DNA from: Bdellovibrio sp. NC01
GTDB taxonomy: Bacteria; Bdellovibrionota; Bdellovibrionia; Bdellovibrionales; Bdellovibrionaceae
Length of the DNA stretch: 64,000 bases
Direction: 5' to 3'
NCBI RefSeq assembly: GCF_006874625.1
Contig: NZ_CP030034.1
Span: 682,001 to 746,000, forward strand
Shown: positions 52,719-61,126 of the stretch, piece after piece
Layout: the number at the start of each line of letters is the position of its first letter
Numbering within the stretch: the first letter of the stretch is position 1
Position numbers and translations under genes: made by a program
Notes under the pieces: model-generated
Databases searched by the model: none
What the model was told of the DNA's origin: nothing
What the model saw: the letters and a program-made list of their open reading frames with translations, nothing else

Positions 52719-53747
52719 ATGACAACACCGGTCCAGGCCCAAGTTGGTCCTAGCGAAAAACAGCTTTTGATTAATCAAATCCCTGCTTTGAAAGGCAAAA
52801 AAATCCTCATCATTGGTGATGTGGGTTTGGATGAATATGTGATGGGCCAAGTCCGTCGCATCAGCCCTGAAGCTCCAGTTCCAGTTTTGGAAGTTGAAGA
52901 AGAAGATATGCGTTTGGGCCTTGCCGCAAACGTGGCGCAAAACGTAGCAAGCCTTGGCGGTGTTCCGATGCTTGTTTCCGTTGTGGGTGAAGACACAGGT
53001 GCCGAGTTGTTGAAAGACTTGTGCATTAAAAACGGTGTCGCTTGGGATTACATGATCGTAGATAAAGCGCGCCCAACAACACGTAAAACTCGTGTGATGG
53101 CAAAACAACATCACCTTGTGCGTGTCGATTATGAATTGAAAAGATATTTGTCTGAAGAAGCAGAAGCCCGTTTGATCGCAACGGTTGAAAAAAATGTGAC
53201 GACTGCGGATTGCATCGTGATTGAAGATTACGCAAAAGGTGTGATCTCTAAAAACGTGGTCGAAAAAGTTTCTGCGATCTGCAAAAAAGCCAATAAAAAG
53301 CTTCTTGTCGATCCAAACAGAAACAACCCAGGCACGTTCTACAAAGGTGTCGATTTAATCAAGCCAAACTACGATGAATCTGTAGCTTTAGCGGGTATGG
53401 ATTTCGATGATCTTAAAGGCAACCCAAATAAAGTTGTTGAGGTCGGTCGTGCTCTACAAAAAGTAACGGGCGCTAAAGAAGTTGTTATGACTCGTAGTAA
53501 AGACGGTATGACAATTTTTTCTGACGATCACATCACGGAAGTTCCAACTTACGCGCGTAAAGTTTACGATGTGACAGGTGCTGGTGATACGGTAATCGCA
53601 GCCTTGGCCTTGGGTCTTGTGTCGGGATTGTCATTGGTTCACAGCTGTATGCTTGCGAACTACGCTGCGGGTGTGGTTGTCGGTAAAGTCGGTTGCGTGC
53701 CTTGTGAAATTCCTGAATTGATCGAATACATCAATACGGCTCACTAA
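52719..53747 (+). CDS. PfkB-family heptose-7-phosphate kinase-like protein
   Basis: The 342-residue product resembles the kinase half of HldE (RfaE1/HldA): KKILIIGDVGLDEYVMGQVRRISPEAPVPVLEVEEE is close to the RfaE N-terminus, GLAANVAQNVASLGG is the first PfkB signature, and DVTGAGDTVIAAL the second with the catalytic Asp. It would phosphorylate D-glycero-D-manno-heptose 7-phosphate for LPS core synthesis, which fits the heptosyltransferase-like gene at 24457. The adenylyltransferase half is not in this gene. A two-base gap leads to the next gene. Confidence 0.88.
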   Translation: MTTPVQAQVGPSEKQLLINQIPALKGKKILIIGDVGLDEYVMGQVRRISPEAPVPVLEVEEEDMRLGLAANVAQNVASLGGVPMLVSVVGEDTGAELLKDLCIKNGVAWDYMIVDKARPTTRKTRVMAKQHHLVRVDYELKRYLSEEAEARLIATVEKNVTTADCIVIEDYAKGVISKNVVEKVSAICKKANKKLLVDPNRNNPGTFYKGVDLIKPNYDESVALAGMDFDDLKGNPNKVVEVGRALQKVTGAKEVVMTRSKDGMTIFSDDHITEVPTYARKVYDVTGAGDTVIAALALGLVSGLSLVHSCMLANYAAGVVVGKVGCVPCEIPELIEYINTAH

Positions 53748-53749
53748 TT

Positions 53750-54136
53750 ATGAATGATCCGAAGACTTATCAAGTGAACTCGAAATTAATGCCTGCGGAT
53801 TTTCCCCGCGAGTTTGATGCGCACATTTACTTCGATGAGTCTTCGCGTGCTTTTGCTGAATCCATGCATGAAAAAGCATTGCGCGATTTTGGTGGCGACA
53901 ACGTGTTTACGGGTATGTTGTCACCTCATGGGATTGGGCCTCATCCAATTCCGATGTTTGAAATCAATTTTCCAAAAGAAAAATTCACTGACGTTGTCTT
54001 GTGGTTAATGAAAGAGCGTGGAAACTTGTCTGTGCTAGTTCATGAACTTACGGGCGATGACTTGTATGACCATACTCAAGCCGCAATGTGGTTGGGGCCT
54101 CAGGTGCCTCTTAAATACGACGTTTTCAAAAAATAG
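53750..54136 (+). CDS. DOPA 4,5-dioxygenase family protein (DUF2218-like)
   Basis: The 128-residue protein has FDAHIYFDESSR near the start and HGIGPHPIPMFEINF in the middle, then VLVHELTGDDLYDHTQAAMWLGPQVPL, matching the small dioxygenase-like family PF08883. The His residues at HIYF, HPIP and VHELTGD could bind Fe. Function in bacteria is largely unknown. It follows the kinase gene by 2 bases, so it may share its transcript. Confidence 0.8.
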   Translation: MNDPKTYQVNSKLMPADFPREFDAHIYFDESSRAFAESMHEKALRDFGGDNVFTGMLSPHGIGPHPIPMFEINFPKEKFTDVVLWLMKERGNLSVLVHELTGDDLYDHTQAAMWLGPQVPLKYDVFKK

Positions 54137-54297
54137 GTGTATGACCTTTTTCGCTCTGTGTTCGGCTCTTGATCGCTGGGCTTCGTAATTCTTTTCTCTA
54201 AAGTGATATCTTCGTACTCATAAGTAAATAAAGGCATGTGTCTCACACTGAGACTGGTTCATTCGTTGCTCCTTTTCAGTCATTGAGGGAGTTTCTT

Positions 54298-55374
54298 ATG
54301 AAATTGCGTTCACTTGTTCGTATGAATTTGGTGGTCTTGACGATGATCTTGTCGGGCTTTGCGGCACACGCTGCGGATGATGACACGAATCTTTTGATTA
54401 TCGAAAATCCAGAGCAAATTACTGAGTCTTCGCCAAAAGCGGAAATGACTGACGATGTTCAAGTGAAATTCGATCCTTCCGAAGTCACGGAACCTGAAAA
54501 GGGATTTAATCGCGAAGCTTTCATTCAAAAAGCCCAAGCCAAGTTCACTGAAGAGATTCCTAAAGATCAGCTTTTTGATTTTGAAACTCCGCGCACGCAA
54601 GCGGAACTCGATAAGTTATTGCAACTGAGCGATACAGAGATCGCGTCGTTCCTTGGTAAAAAGAAAGCCTTCCTTGGAAAGTTCGCAAAAGTGTTGTCCT
54701 TCTTCCGTGTGGGCCCGGGCAAAATTAATAAAGCATTGAATGAATTGAATGGTCGCTTTTACGAAAGCTCGCATGTCGTTTCACGTAGTAACGTGAAGGG
54801 CGGATCGATGATGTTTTCAGTGTCGGGTGGTTTAGCGTTGCCACGTAAAGCGATGGAGTTTCTGCGCAAGAAAAGCATTGGCAACTTTATCCCAGACTCG
54901 GGTGGTTTCTATTACATGTTGGGTTTAGGTGCGGGTTTCACTCGCCAAGTTGATTCGAACAATAAGTCAAAATTCGTATTCGAAATTTTCATGGATGTCG
55001 AAAAACTTAAAAACACTCTAACAGGTATCGTTGAAGTTTCTGCTGCAGGAACTTACGGCTTGGTGTTTGAAAAGCGTGAAGGTCCATTCATGACTCAAAA
55101 GAACACGACGATGTATGGTGGCGCAACGGGCGTATTTCGTCAGGGACCTCATCAATTTGGGTGGGCTGCTTCAACAGGCTTGTCATTCCCACCAGCGATC
55201 GGTGCCTTCTTGGTTTACCAAGATCACGCGACAAGATTTTATCTGTTCCGCTTAGAGGGCCTTAAAGCCACTTTACCGGCGTTGAGCTTAGTGAAGGACA
55301 ACGTCCTTTCAGCATTCCGCAATATTGCCTTTAATAAAGGCCGTCTGGTTCGCTGCGAGAAAGCGCTGATGTAA
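54298..55374 (+). CDS. Secreted or outer-membrane protein of unknown function
   Basis: The ATG at 54298 follows GAGGGAG; 358 residues. Signal peptide MKLRSLVRMNLVVLTMILSGFAAHA. The N-terminal half is acidic and helical (FNREAFIQKAQAKFTEE), the C-terminal half is Gly/aromatic-rich with beta strands (FYYMLGLGAGFTRQV, MYGGATGVFRQGPHQFGWAASTGL). No family recognised. A terminator follows. Confidence 0.65.
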   Translation: MKLRSLVRMNLVVLTMILSGFAAHAADDDTNLLIIENPEQITESSPKAEMTDDVQVKFDPSEVTEPEKGFNREAFIQKAQAKFTEEIPKDQLFDFETPRTQAELDKLLQLSDTEIASFLGKKKAFLGKFAKVLSFFRVGPGKINKALNELNGRFYESSHVVSRSNVKGGSMMFSVSGGLALPRKAMEFLRKKSIGNFIPDSGGFYYMLGLGAGFTRQVDSNNKSKFVFEIFMDVEKLKNTLTGIVEVSAAGTYGLVFEKREGPFMTQKNTTMYGGATGVFRQGPHQFGWAASTGLSFPPAIGAFLVYQDHATRFYLFRLEGLKATLPALSLVKDNVLSAFRNIAFNKGRLVRCEKALM

Positions 55375-55406
55375 GCTCCTTTCAGATTTCAGGCAATTTT
55401 TCCATG

Positions 55407-55440
55407 AAAAGGCTCGGTCGGACCGGGCCTTTTCCTATTT
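55407..55440 (+). terminator. Terminator after the 358-aa secreted gene
   Basis: AAAAGGCTCGGTC and GACCGGGCCTTTT pair with one bulge and are followed by a short T-rich stretch. Confidence 0.8.
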
Positions 55441-55518
55441 TGAGCCCAAATGAACGGAATCACTAGGCTATCTGGGCCCTCTATGCTACAAACCCTGCAC
55501 ACATATCCTTAACTAACG

Positions 55519-55540
55519 GGATCGTTTAAAGATCCCAGCT
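55519..55540 (+). promoter_or_regulatory. Hairpin in the rlmN leader
   Basis: GGGATC-GTTTAAA-GATCCC forms a six-base-pair stem with a seven-base loop about 40 bases before the rlmN start. It lacks a T tract, so it is not a normal terminator; a leader control element or a processing site is possible. Confidence 0.35.
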
Positions 55541-55576
55541 GTAATAAGCATGGCTGTCGCAAGCCAAGGAGCAAAC

Positions 55577-56830
55577 ATGGAACTCAATGAAGGCACTGGC
55601 GTTCAGCCACTAGCCCCTGTGAATTACGCTGACGATAACGTCGCGAAGCCTCTAGAAAACAAACCGACAAATTTTTATTCTCTGACACTTGAAGATCTAA
55701 AAGCTTTCCTTAAAGGAAAAGGCAAAGAGCAATTCCGTGCGCAACAGATTTTCAAATGGGTTTACGAACAACGTATCACTGACGTTGAACAAATGACCAA
55801 TTTGTCGAAAGACTTCCGTGCCGAGCTTCCAAAACTTCTTTCTTTCGAACTTCCAAAAGTGGTCAGTCACTTAAAGTCTGTCGATGGAACACAAAAATTC
55901 CTGTTCGACGTTGGTGACAACATGACGGTTGAATCTGTGTTGATTCCATCTGAAGGCCGTCAAACTTTGTGTATCTCTTCAGAGGTTGGTTGCAACATCG
56001 GTTGCAAGTTCTGCTTCACTGGTAAACAAAAATTGAAACGTCGTTTGCGCACTGAAGACATCGTTGGTCAATTCATGCACGTTCATGATTTGCTCGAAGA
56101 AGGTCAACGCATCACGAATATCGTATTCATGGGTATGGGCGAGCCGCTTGATAATCCTGAAGCGGTCTTTAAAACAATCGACGTTGTGCACTCGCCATGG
56201 GGTATTAATTTATCTCGTAAGAAAATCACAGTATCGACTTCTGGTATCGTTCCAGAAATGTGGCGTATTGCTGATGCCAAAGTTCGTTTGGCAGTAAGCT
56301 TGAATGCACCAACTGATGAGATCCGTACGCAAGTTATGCCGATCAATAAAAAATGGAACACTGAAAAGTTGCTTGCTGCTTGTAAGGACTATACTGACAA
56401 GACTGGCGATAAAGTGACATTCGAGTACGTTCTTTTGAAAGGTGTGACGGATTCAATTGAAAACGCACGCCAAGTGGCGAAGTTGACTCGTAACATTCCG
56501 TGCAAGATCAACATCATTCCATTCAACGAACATCCAGGCACAGACTATCAACGTCCTGCTGATGAAACGATTGAGGCATTCCACTCTGAATTGAACCGTT
56601 TGGGTGTTCACGTTCTGCTTAGACGTTCTATGGGCCGCGATATCTTCGCAGCTTGTGGTCAGTTGAACAGCACGCATAAAGAAAACGATGCGAAAATGGA
56701 CATCTCGAATTCGAAATTGGCAGGTATGCCGAAATCAAAAAGAGAATTACTTGCCGCGCAAGCCTTGGAAAATGCCGCACTAAATGCGACATTCACTGCC
56801 ATGAGCTACGAAGGCGACGAAGAAGCTTAA
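55577..56830 (+). CDS. rlmN: 23S rRNA (adenine-2503-C2)-methyltransferase RlmN
   Basis: The ATG at 55577 has AAGGAG upstream (417 residues). The radical-SAM motif is CNIGCKFC (about residue 139), with FTGKQKLKRRLRTEDIV and GMGEPLDNPEAV next, and the methyl-carrying C-terminal Cys in FAACGQLN (about residue 360). RlmN methylates A2503 of 23S rRNA and A37 of some tRNAs. The C-terminal about 50 residues beyond the Cys are longer than in E. coli (384 residues) and helical. Downstream PfkB kinase starts after 27 bases. Confidence 0.97.
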   Translation: MELNEGTGVQPLAPVNYADDNVAKPLENKPTNFYSLTLEDLKAFLKGKGKEQFRAQQIFKWVYEQRITDVEQMTNLSKDFRAELPKLLSFELPKVVSHLKSVDGTQKFLFDVGDNMTVESVLIPSEGRQTLCISSEVGCNIGCKFCFTGKQKLKRRLRTEDIVGQFMHVHDLLEEGQRITNIVFMGMGEPLDNPEAVFKTIDVVHSPWGINLSRKKITVSTSGIVPEMWRIADAKVRLAVSLNAPTDEIRTQVMPINKKWNTEKLLAACKDYTDKTGDKVTFEYVLLKGVTDSIENARQVAKLTRNIPCKINIIPFNEHPGTDYQRPADETIEAFHSELNRLGVHVLLRRSMGRDIFAACGQLNSTHKENDAKMDISNSKLAGMPKSKRELLAAQALENAALNATFTAMSYEGDEEA

Positions 56831-56857
56831 ACTGTTTTAATTTTTAGGGAGATTTAC

Positions 56858-57766
56858 ATGTCAGAAATTCTAGTAGTAGGAAGTTTAGCTTACGATTCTA
56901 TTTCAACACCTTCAGGAAAAGTGGATCGCGCTCTTGGTGGATCAGCGAACTATTTCTCTTTGGCAGCTTCATTGTTTTCAAAAGTACGCGTTGTTGGTGT
57001 TGTTGGTGAAGACTACGAACAAAAAGATTACGAATTGTTGAATGGCCGTGGCGTTGATTTGACAGGTCTTTCTAAAGTTCCAGGTAAAACATTCCACTGG
57101 GCGGGTTCATACGAAGGCGATATGAACGAAGCGAAAACTTTGAATACAGAGTTGAACGTTTTTGAACATTTCAATCCACAATTGCCAGAACACTACAAAG
57201 ATTCTTCTTTCGTATTCTTGGCAAACATCGCTCCAGAACTTCAATTGCAAGTATTGTCGCAAGTGAAAGCTCCGAAGTTTGTAGGTCTTGATACAATGAA
57301 TCTTTGGATCAATATCAAAAAAGACGTTCTTCTTGATGTTGTTAAAAAAGTAGACCTTGTATTGATCAATGAAGGTGAAGCGAAAATGTTGACGGGCGCT
57401 GGTAATGCAATTGCGGCAGCTCCAATGATTACAGCAATGGGTCCTTCAGCAGTTGTTATCAAACGTGGCGAATACGGCTTTGCGATGTACACGAAAGCGG
57501 AAGGTTACTTTATCCTTCCAGCGATGCCGATTCCTTCAGTGATCGATCCAACAGGTGCTGGCGATACATTCGCTGGTGGCTTCTTCGGTTACTTGGCAGC
57601 ACAAAAAGAAGTTCCAACTGTGAACAACTTGAAACAAGCGTGCATCATGGGTTCTATGATGGCTAGCCACACGATCCAAGATTTCTCTGTGAAAGCTTTG
57701 GCAAAAGTGACTTTGGGCGATCTTGAAAAACGCCTCGCTGAATACAAAAAAGTTATCACTTTGTAG
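56858..57766 (+). CDS. PfkB-family sugar or nucleoside kinase
   Basis: The 302-residue product has PfkB motifs: RALGGSANYFSLAASLF near the start, INEGEAKMLTG in the middle and DPTGAGDTFAGGFFGYLA (about residue 231) with the catalytic Asp. GGSANYFSL resembles the adenosine kinase/ribokinase branch. A GGGAG ribosome binding site precedes it. The exact sugar cannot be assigned. It lies after rlmN and ends with a strong terminator. Confidence 0.9.
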   Translation: MSEILVVGSLAYDSISTPSGKVDRALGGSANYFSLAASLFSKVRVVGVVGEDYEQKDYELLNGRGVDLTGLSKVPGKTFHWAGSYEGDMNEAKTLNTELNVFEHFNPQLPEHYKDSSFVFLANIAPELQLQVLSQVKAPKFVGLDTMNLWINIKKDVLLDVVKKVDLVLINEGEAKMLTGAGNAIAAAPMITAMGPSAVVIKRGEYGFAMYTKAEGYFILPAMPIPSVIDPTGAGDTFAGGFFGYLAAQKEVPTVNNLKQACIMGSMMASHTIQDFSVKALAKVTLGDLEKRLAEYKKVITL

Positions 57767-57786
57767 TTCGCTGACGCGAAGACAAA

Positions 57787-57827
57787 AAATAAAAAGGCGT
57801 CGACTTCAATCGATGCCTTTTTTATTT
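57787..57827. terminator. Bidirectional terminator after the PfkB gene
   Basis: AAAAAGGCGTCGA and TCGATGCCTTTTT pair (one G-T) around CTTCAA, with A and T tracts on both sides. It serves the convergent DUF3943 gene too. Confidence 0.9.
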
Positions 57828-57850
57828 TCTGAATCATTCGTTTCTAAAGA

Positions 57851-59854
57851 TTAGAACTTATAAACCAAAACCCCGAACGTGCGATGTTCGACGCCGCGGC
57901 GGGTTTCAAAGCCACTGACAGATCCTTCGCGGATCGACAACTCATGCGCCAACTGGATGCTTAAGTTGCGAGTGATCTTAAACATCACGTACACTCGGTG
58001 AGACATAAACGAATCAGAGAAGTCCAAAGGATCTTGCACTTCATCGTATTTTCTATCGCGACCGTTGATATTCGTCGCCGAAGAAACCTGACCTTCATAG
58101 CCCACAGTCCAACGCCCTTTTTCTACAGAGATCGAAGCCAAAGTCGAATGGCCGACACCCCAATAATAACCACGTTTGCGAACCGTGCTGGCTTGAGTGG
58201 CCAGTGCAGGATTGTTTTTTGTGTCTTCGATCGGGCTTAGCGCATAAGACTTCACCATCGCGAAGTCGCCATAGAAGCCGAACTCAGCTTTGATTTTGTA
58301 GCCGCCATAAAAGATCGTCGCATGAGCAGAGGCGCCAAGGATGTTGATTGTGCCGTAGTAGTCTTCATTGCCACCTTTTTTATCGGTGCCACGATCATTC
58401 CATGTTGAAGCTGTCCCTAAACCAACGATCAAATCATAACCACGAAGATCGCCGCGACCATCTTTATCTATCGATTTCTTGTGATAAGCGGCGCTGACGA
58501 TTTGAGCGATGATTTTTAAGTCACCCATGCCTTCGCCGCCATTGTTTTCAGCCTTCAGGTTCACAAGTGAAGTATCAAAGATCAAACCTTGGTCTTCGCC
58601 GGTTTTATTGTAATTTGGAATCGTCACCACTTGTGCATTTAAGCCAACGATGTAGGTGTTCTTTTCGTTTGGTACGAAAGGTTTGCTGCCTTTTTCGACC
58701 CCCAAATAAACAGAAACATCTGACCAGCGTTCTTTCGCGCAATCGGGTTGTGATGAAAACTTGTCGCCCGTTTTCCATTTATTCATTGAATAGTTCAAAG
58801 CACCCACAGGATTTACTGTGTAACCTAATGCCTTCGCAACTTTTGAATCCTTTTGTAACAAAGCACATGACAACTGATAAGTCGCTTCACCCATCACATA
58901 ACCACCAACCGGAGTCATGATCTGGTCATTGATGGAGAAAACTTCGTGATACTCAAACATTTCCCAAGCCGCAGAAGATGCGAATGTCACAAGGAAGGAT
59001 TCAAGCGCACCAGCGCCATTTGTACGAGCGACGTTGTAATACAATACGCCGGCATAGACGTGACCGTAGTTTGCAAACTTATCGTTATCGTCGAATAACA
59101 CAGCTTCGCCGCTTAATTTTTTACGGATACCTTCGCGGAAACCATAGTCGAAGTCTTGAGCATTATAGACCAGATTTTTATAATACCAAGCGATACCAGA
59201 AGAGAAAACCACGCCCAGCTCGATACCTGCGCGCAGATAGTTTTTCTTACGCGGGCTTTCGTCCTCGAATGAGCTATAAGCTTGATCGATGGTTAACGGC
59301 GTGCCCGTGGATTTATCAAGGAACAAACCGTGATCTTGATCGTATTTCACGCGTTCAGATTCTTCGACACCATTGACTAGCAAAGCGGCGCGGAAAGCAT
59401 CTTCATTAGCGATATAGTAAAACACGTTAGCGACAGTTTTAGCGAAGGCTTGTTCTTTAGTGACTTTGCCTTGAGCTGCATTTTTGAAGTCCCATCCAAG
59501 ATTTGTGAAATCCGATTGAAAACGACGGCTCCAGTTGGTGATGTCCATGCCGATTTCACCATTGCGATCACGAATAATTCTTAGGTGATAGGAATTATTT
59601 TTTTGCAAAGCCGGTAGATCTTTATCCAAGAAATTGTCCGTGTCGAATGAACGACACGTGATATCGACACCTTGTTCAGCGATGTCGTTGGCGATCATGT
59701 ACACCTGTGCACAGATCTCTTTTTTCCACAGAGTCGATTTGTTTTCTTTAAGATCGCCTACGGAGACGACCACTTTGCGAGTCGCTGAATAGCTATTCGC
59801 AAAACTGACTGTCGAGGCCAAAAGTACGCCCAGGGCTATGAAGACTGCCTTCAT
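57851..59854 (-). CDS. Outer-membrane protein with DUF3943 domain
   Basis: The ATG near 59854 (MKAVFIALGVLLASTVSFA) gives a signal peptide and about 667 residues. The middle (about residues 255-330) matches DUF3943: HVYAGVLYYNVARTNGAGALESFLVTFASSAAWEMFEYHEVF...NDQIMTPVGGYVMGEATYQLS. The C-terminal half is rich in alternating aromatic strands ending SGFETRRGVEHRTFGVLVYKF, the Phe-ending signature of outer-membrane barrels. The function of DUF3943 is unknown. Good AAGGAG ribosome binding site. Confidence 0.82.
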   Translation of the reverse strand: MKAVFIALGVLLASTVSFANSYSATRKVVVSVGDLKENKSTLWKKEICAQVYMIANDIAEQGVDITCRSFDTDNFLDKDLPALQKNNSYHLRIIRDRNGEIGMDITNWSRRFQSDFTNLGWDFKNAAQGKVTKEQAFAKTVANVFYYIANEDAFRAALLVNGVEESERVKYDQDHGLFLDKSTGTPLTIDQAYSSFEDESPRKKNYLRAGIELGVVFSSGIAWYYKNLVYNAQDFDYGFREGIRKKLSGEAVLFDDNDKFANYGHVYAGVLYYNVARTNGAGALESFLVTFASSAAWEMFEYHEVFSINDQIMTPVGGYVMGEATYQLSCALLQKDSKVAKALGYTVNPVGALNYSMNKWKTGDKFSSQPDCAKERWSDVSVYLGVEKGSKPFVPNEKNTYIVGLNAQVVTIPNYNKTGEDQGLIFDTSLVNLKAENNGGEGMGDLKIIAQIVSAAYHKKSIDKDGRGDLRGYDLIVGLGTASTWNDRGTDKKGGNEDYYGTINILGASAHATIFYGGYKIKAEFGFYGDFAMVKSYALSPIEDTKNNPALATQASTVRKRGYYWGVGHSTLASISVEKGRWTVGYEGQVSSATNINGRDRKYDEVQDPLDFSDSFMSHRVYVMFKITRNLSIQLAHELSIREGSVSGFETRRGVEHRTFGVLVYKF

Positions 59855-60040
59855 AACAAACTCCTTGGATAAGGTGTCAAAACTTAGAACAGTTTTTAAG
59901 AGCAAGAGCTTTGCCAGCTAAACAGGGGCAGGATAGAGTTTTATTAAATTTCAGATAGAATTAAAGAGCGGTGACGGAAGTTGCTAGACAGATTTCAGAG
60001 GAGGGGCAGCCAATGGCCGCCCGTTCGTCTTTTGCGTTCA

Positions 60041-60060
60041 GGGAAGGGGAGGGGAGGGGA
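60041..60060 (+). other. G-quadruplex-type G-run next to ohr
   Basis: GGGAAGGGGAGGGGAGGGGA has four G tracts of 3-4 with loops of 1-2 bases, immediately after the ohr stop codon (on the opposite strand). Such a run can form a G-quadruplex on the plus strand; here it could stall transcription of ohr on the template strand. Confidence 0.6.
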
Positions 60061-60477
60061 CTAGATGAGCTCCAATGAAACTTCGATATTTCCACGAGTC
60101 GCATTCGAGTAAGGACATACTTGGTGAGCAGCTTCCAAAAGTTTTTGTGCTGTTTCACGATCGGGTCCTTCAATTTTCACTTTCAAGCGCGCGGTAAGAA
60201 GAAATCCACCCGTTTTATTTGGACCGATTCCGACTTCGGCATTTACTGAAGTGCTTGTTAACGTCACTTTTTGACTGCGAGCTACGAAGGCTAAAGCGCT
60301 ATCGAAGCATGCTGCATATCCAGCCGCAAAAAGTTGTTCAGGATTTGTGTAGGCGCCACCGGGGCCACCCATTTCTTTTGGGATTCTTACTTCAAGATTC
60401 AATACGCCATCAGAACTTTTGACTGTACCATTACGGCCGCCAACTGCTGTAGCAGATGCAGTATATAAGCTACTCAT
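60061..60477 (-). CDS. ohr: Organic hydroperoxide resistance protein Ohr
   Basis: The 138-residue OsmC-fold protein has the two redox Cys: GYAACFDSALAFVA (about residue 58) and HQVCPYSNATRGN (about residue 122), plus NPEQLFAAGYAACF and Arg/Glu typical of Ohr. It reduces organic hydroperoxides using lipoylated partners. The Ohr-type sequence TSVNAEVGIG also fits. It overlaps ohrR by 8 bases on the same strand. Confidence 0.95.
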   Translation of the reverse strand: MSSLYTASATAVGGRNGTVKSSDGVLNLEVRIPKEMGGPGGAYTNPEQLFAAGYAACFDSALAFVARSQKVTLTSTSVNAEVGIGPNKTGGFLLTARLKVKIEGPDRETAQKLLEAAHQVCPYSNATRGNIEVSLELI

Positions 60478-60922
60478 GCAAACCTCCTTTAAGGGTTTTA
60501 TTCATTTCCACAACGAATTTGTTGAGTTGAGTTCTTAAACTATTTAATTCTTCTTTTTTGCAATTCACGTCACACAAAAGCTGATCGGGAATGCTCGCAA
60601 ATTTTTCTTCAAGCTTGCGACCTTCCGCAGTCAGATGAACTTCGACCGCGCGTTCGTCAGTTTTACTGCGCTTACGCGTGACCCAACCTTTTTGCTCCAT
60701 GCGTTTGATCAGGGGAGTGACCGTGCCTGTATCAAGCAACAGCAGATTTGCGATCTCCGTCACTTTTTGTGGAGCTTTTTCCCACAACACTAAAAAGACC
60801 AAGTACTGCGGATAAGTCAGGTCCAGCTCTTTAAAGTGTGGCGCATACATTTGCGTAATCAAACGCGAAGCTGCGTAGATCGGGAAACAAAGCTGATTTT
60901 CTAATTTGAGCTTCTTGTTCAT
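60470..60922 (-). CDS. ohrR: MarR-family regulator OhrR
   Basis: The 150-residue protein has the MarR winged helix (LLLLDTGTVTPLIKRMEQKGWVTRKRSKTDERAVEVHLTAEG) and, near the N-terminus, NQLCFPIYAASR with the reactive Cys that senses organic hydroperoxides in the OhrR subgroup. It is the first gene of the pair and probably represses ohrR-ohr. The promoter lies between it and the divergent coiled-coil gene (about 200 bases). Peroxide oxidation of the Cys would release the DNA. Confidence 0.92.
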   Translation of the reverse strand: MNKKLKLENQLCFPIYAASRLITQMYAPHFKELDLTYPQYLVFLVLWEKAPQKVTEIANLLLLDTGTVTPLIKRMEQKGWVTRKRSKTDERAVEVHLTAEGRKLEEKFASIPDQLLCDVNCKKEELNSLRTQLNKFVVEMNKTLKGGLHE

Positions 60923-61126
60923 AAAGCCAACTTATCGCGAATTTATATTGCACACAACATAATTGTGTAAAATATAAAATCTACACCACAGATCAGGTAC
61001 TTATGGCGCGACGGAGTGTTTCATTTTGGGATTTTCAGAGGAATAGCAGGACCTTCATCCTGATCTCGACCTGGATCTGCTTTGTCCTCAAGAGACCAGA
61101 GAAAAATACCGATATTTCGTATAGCC

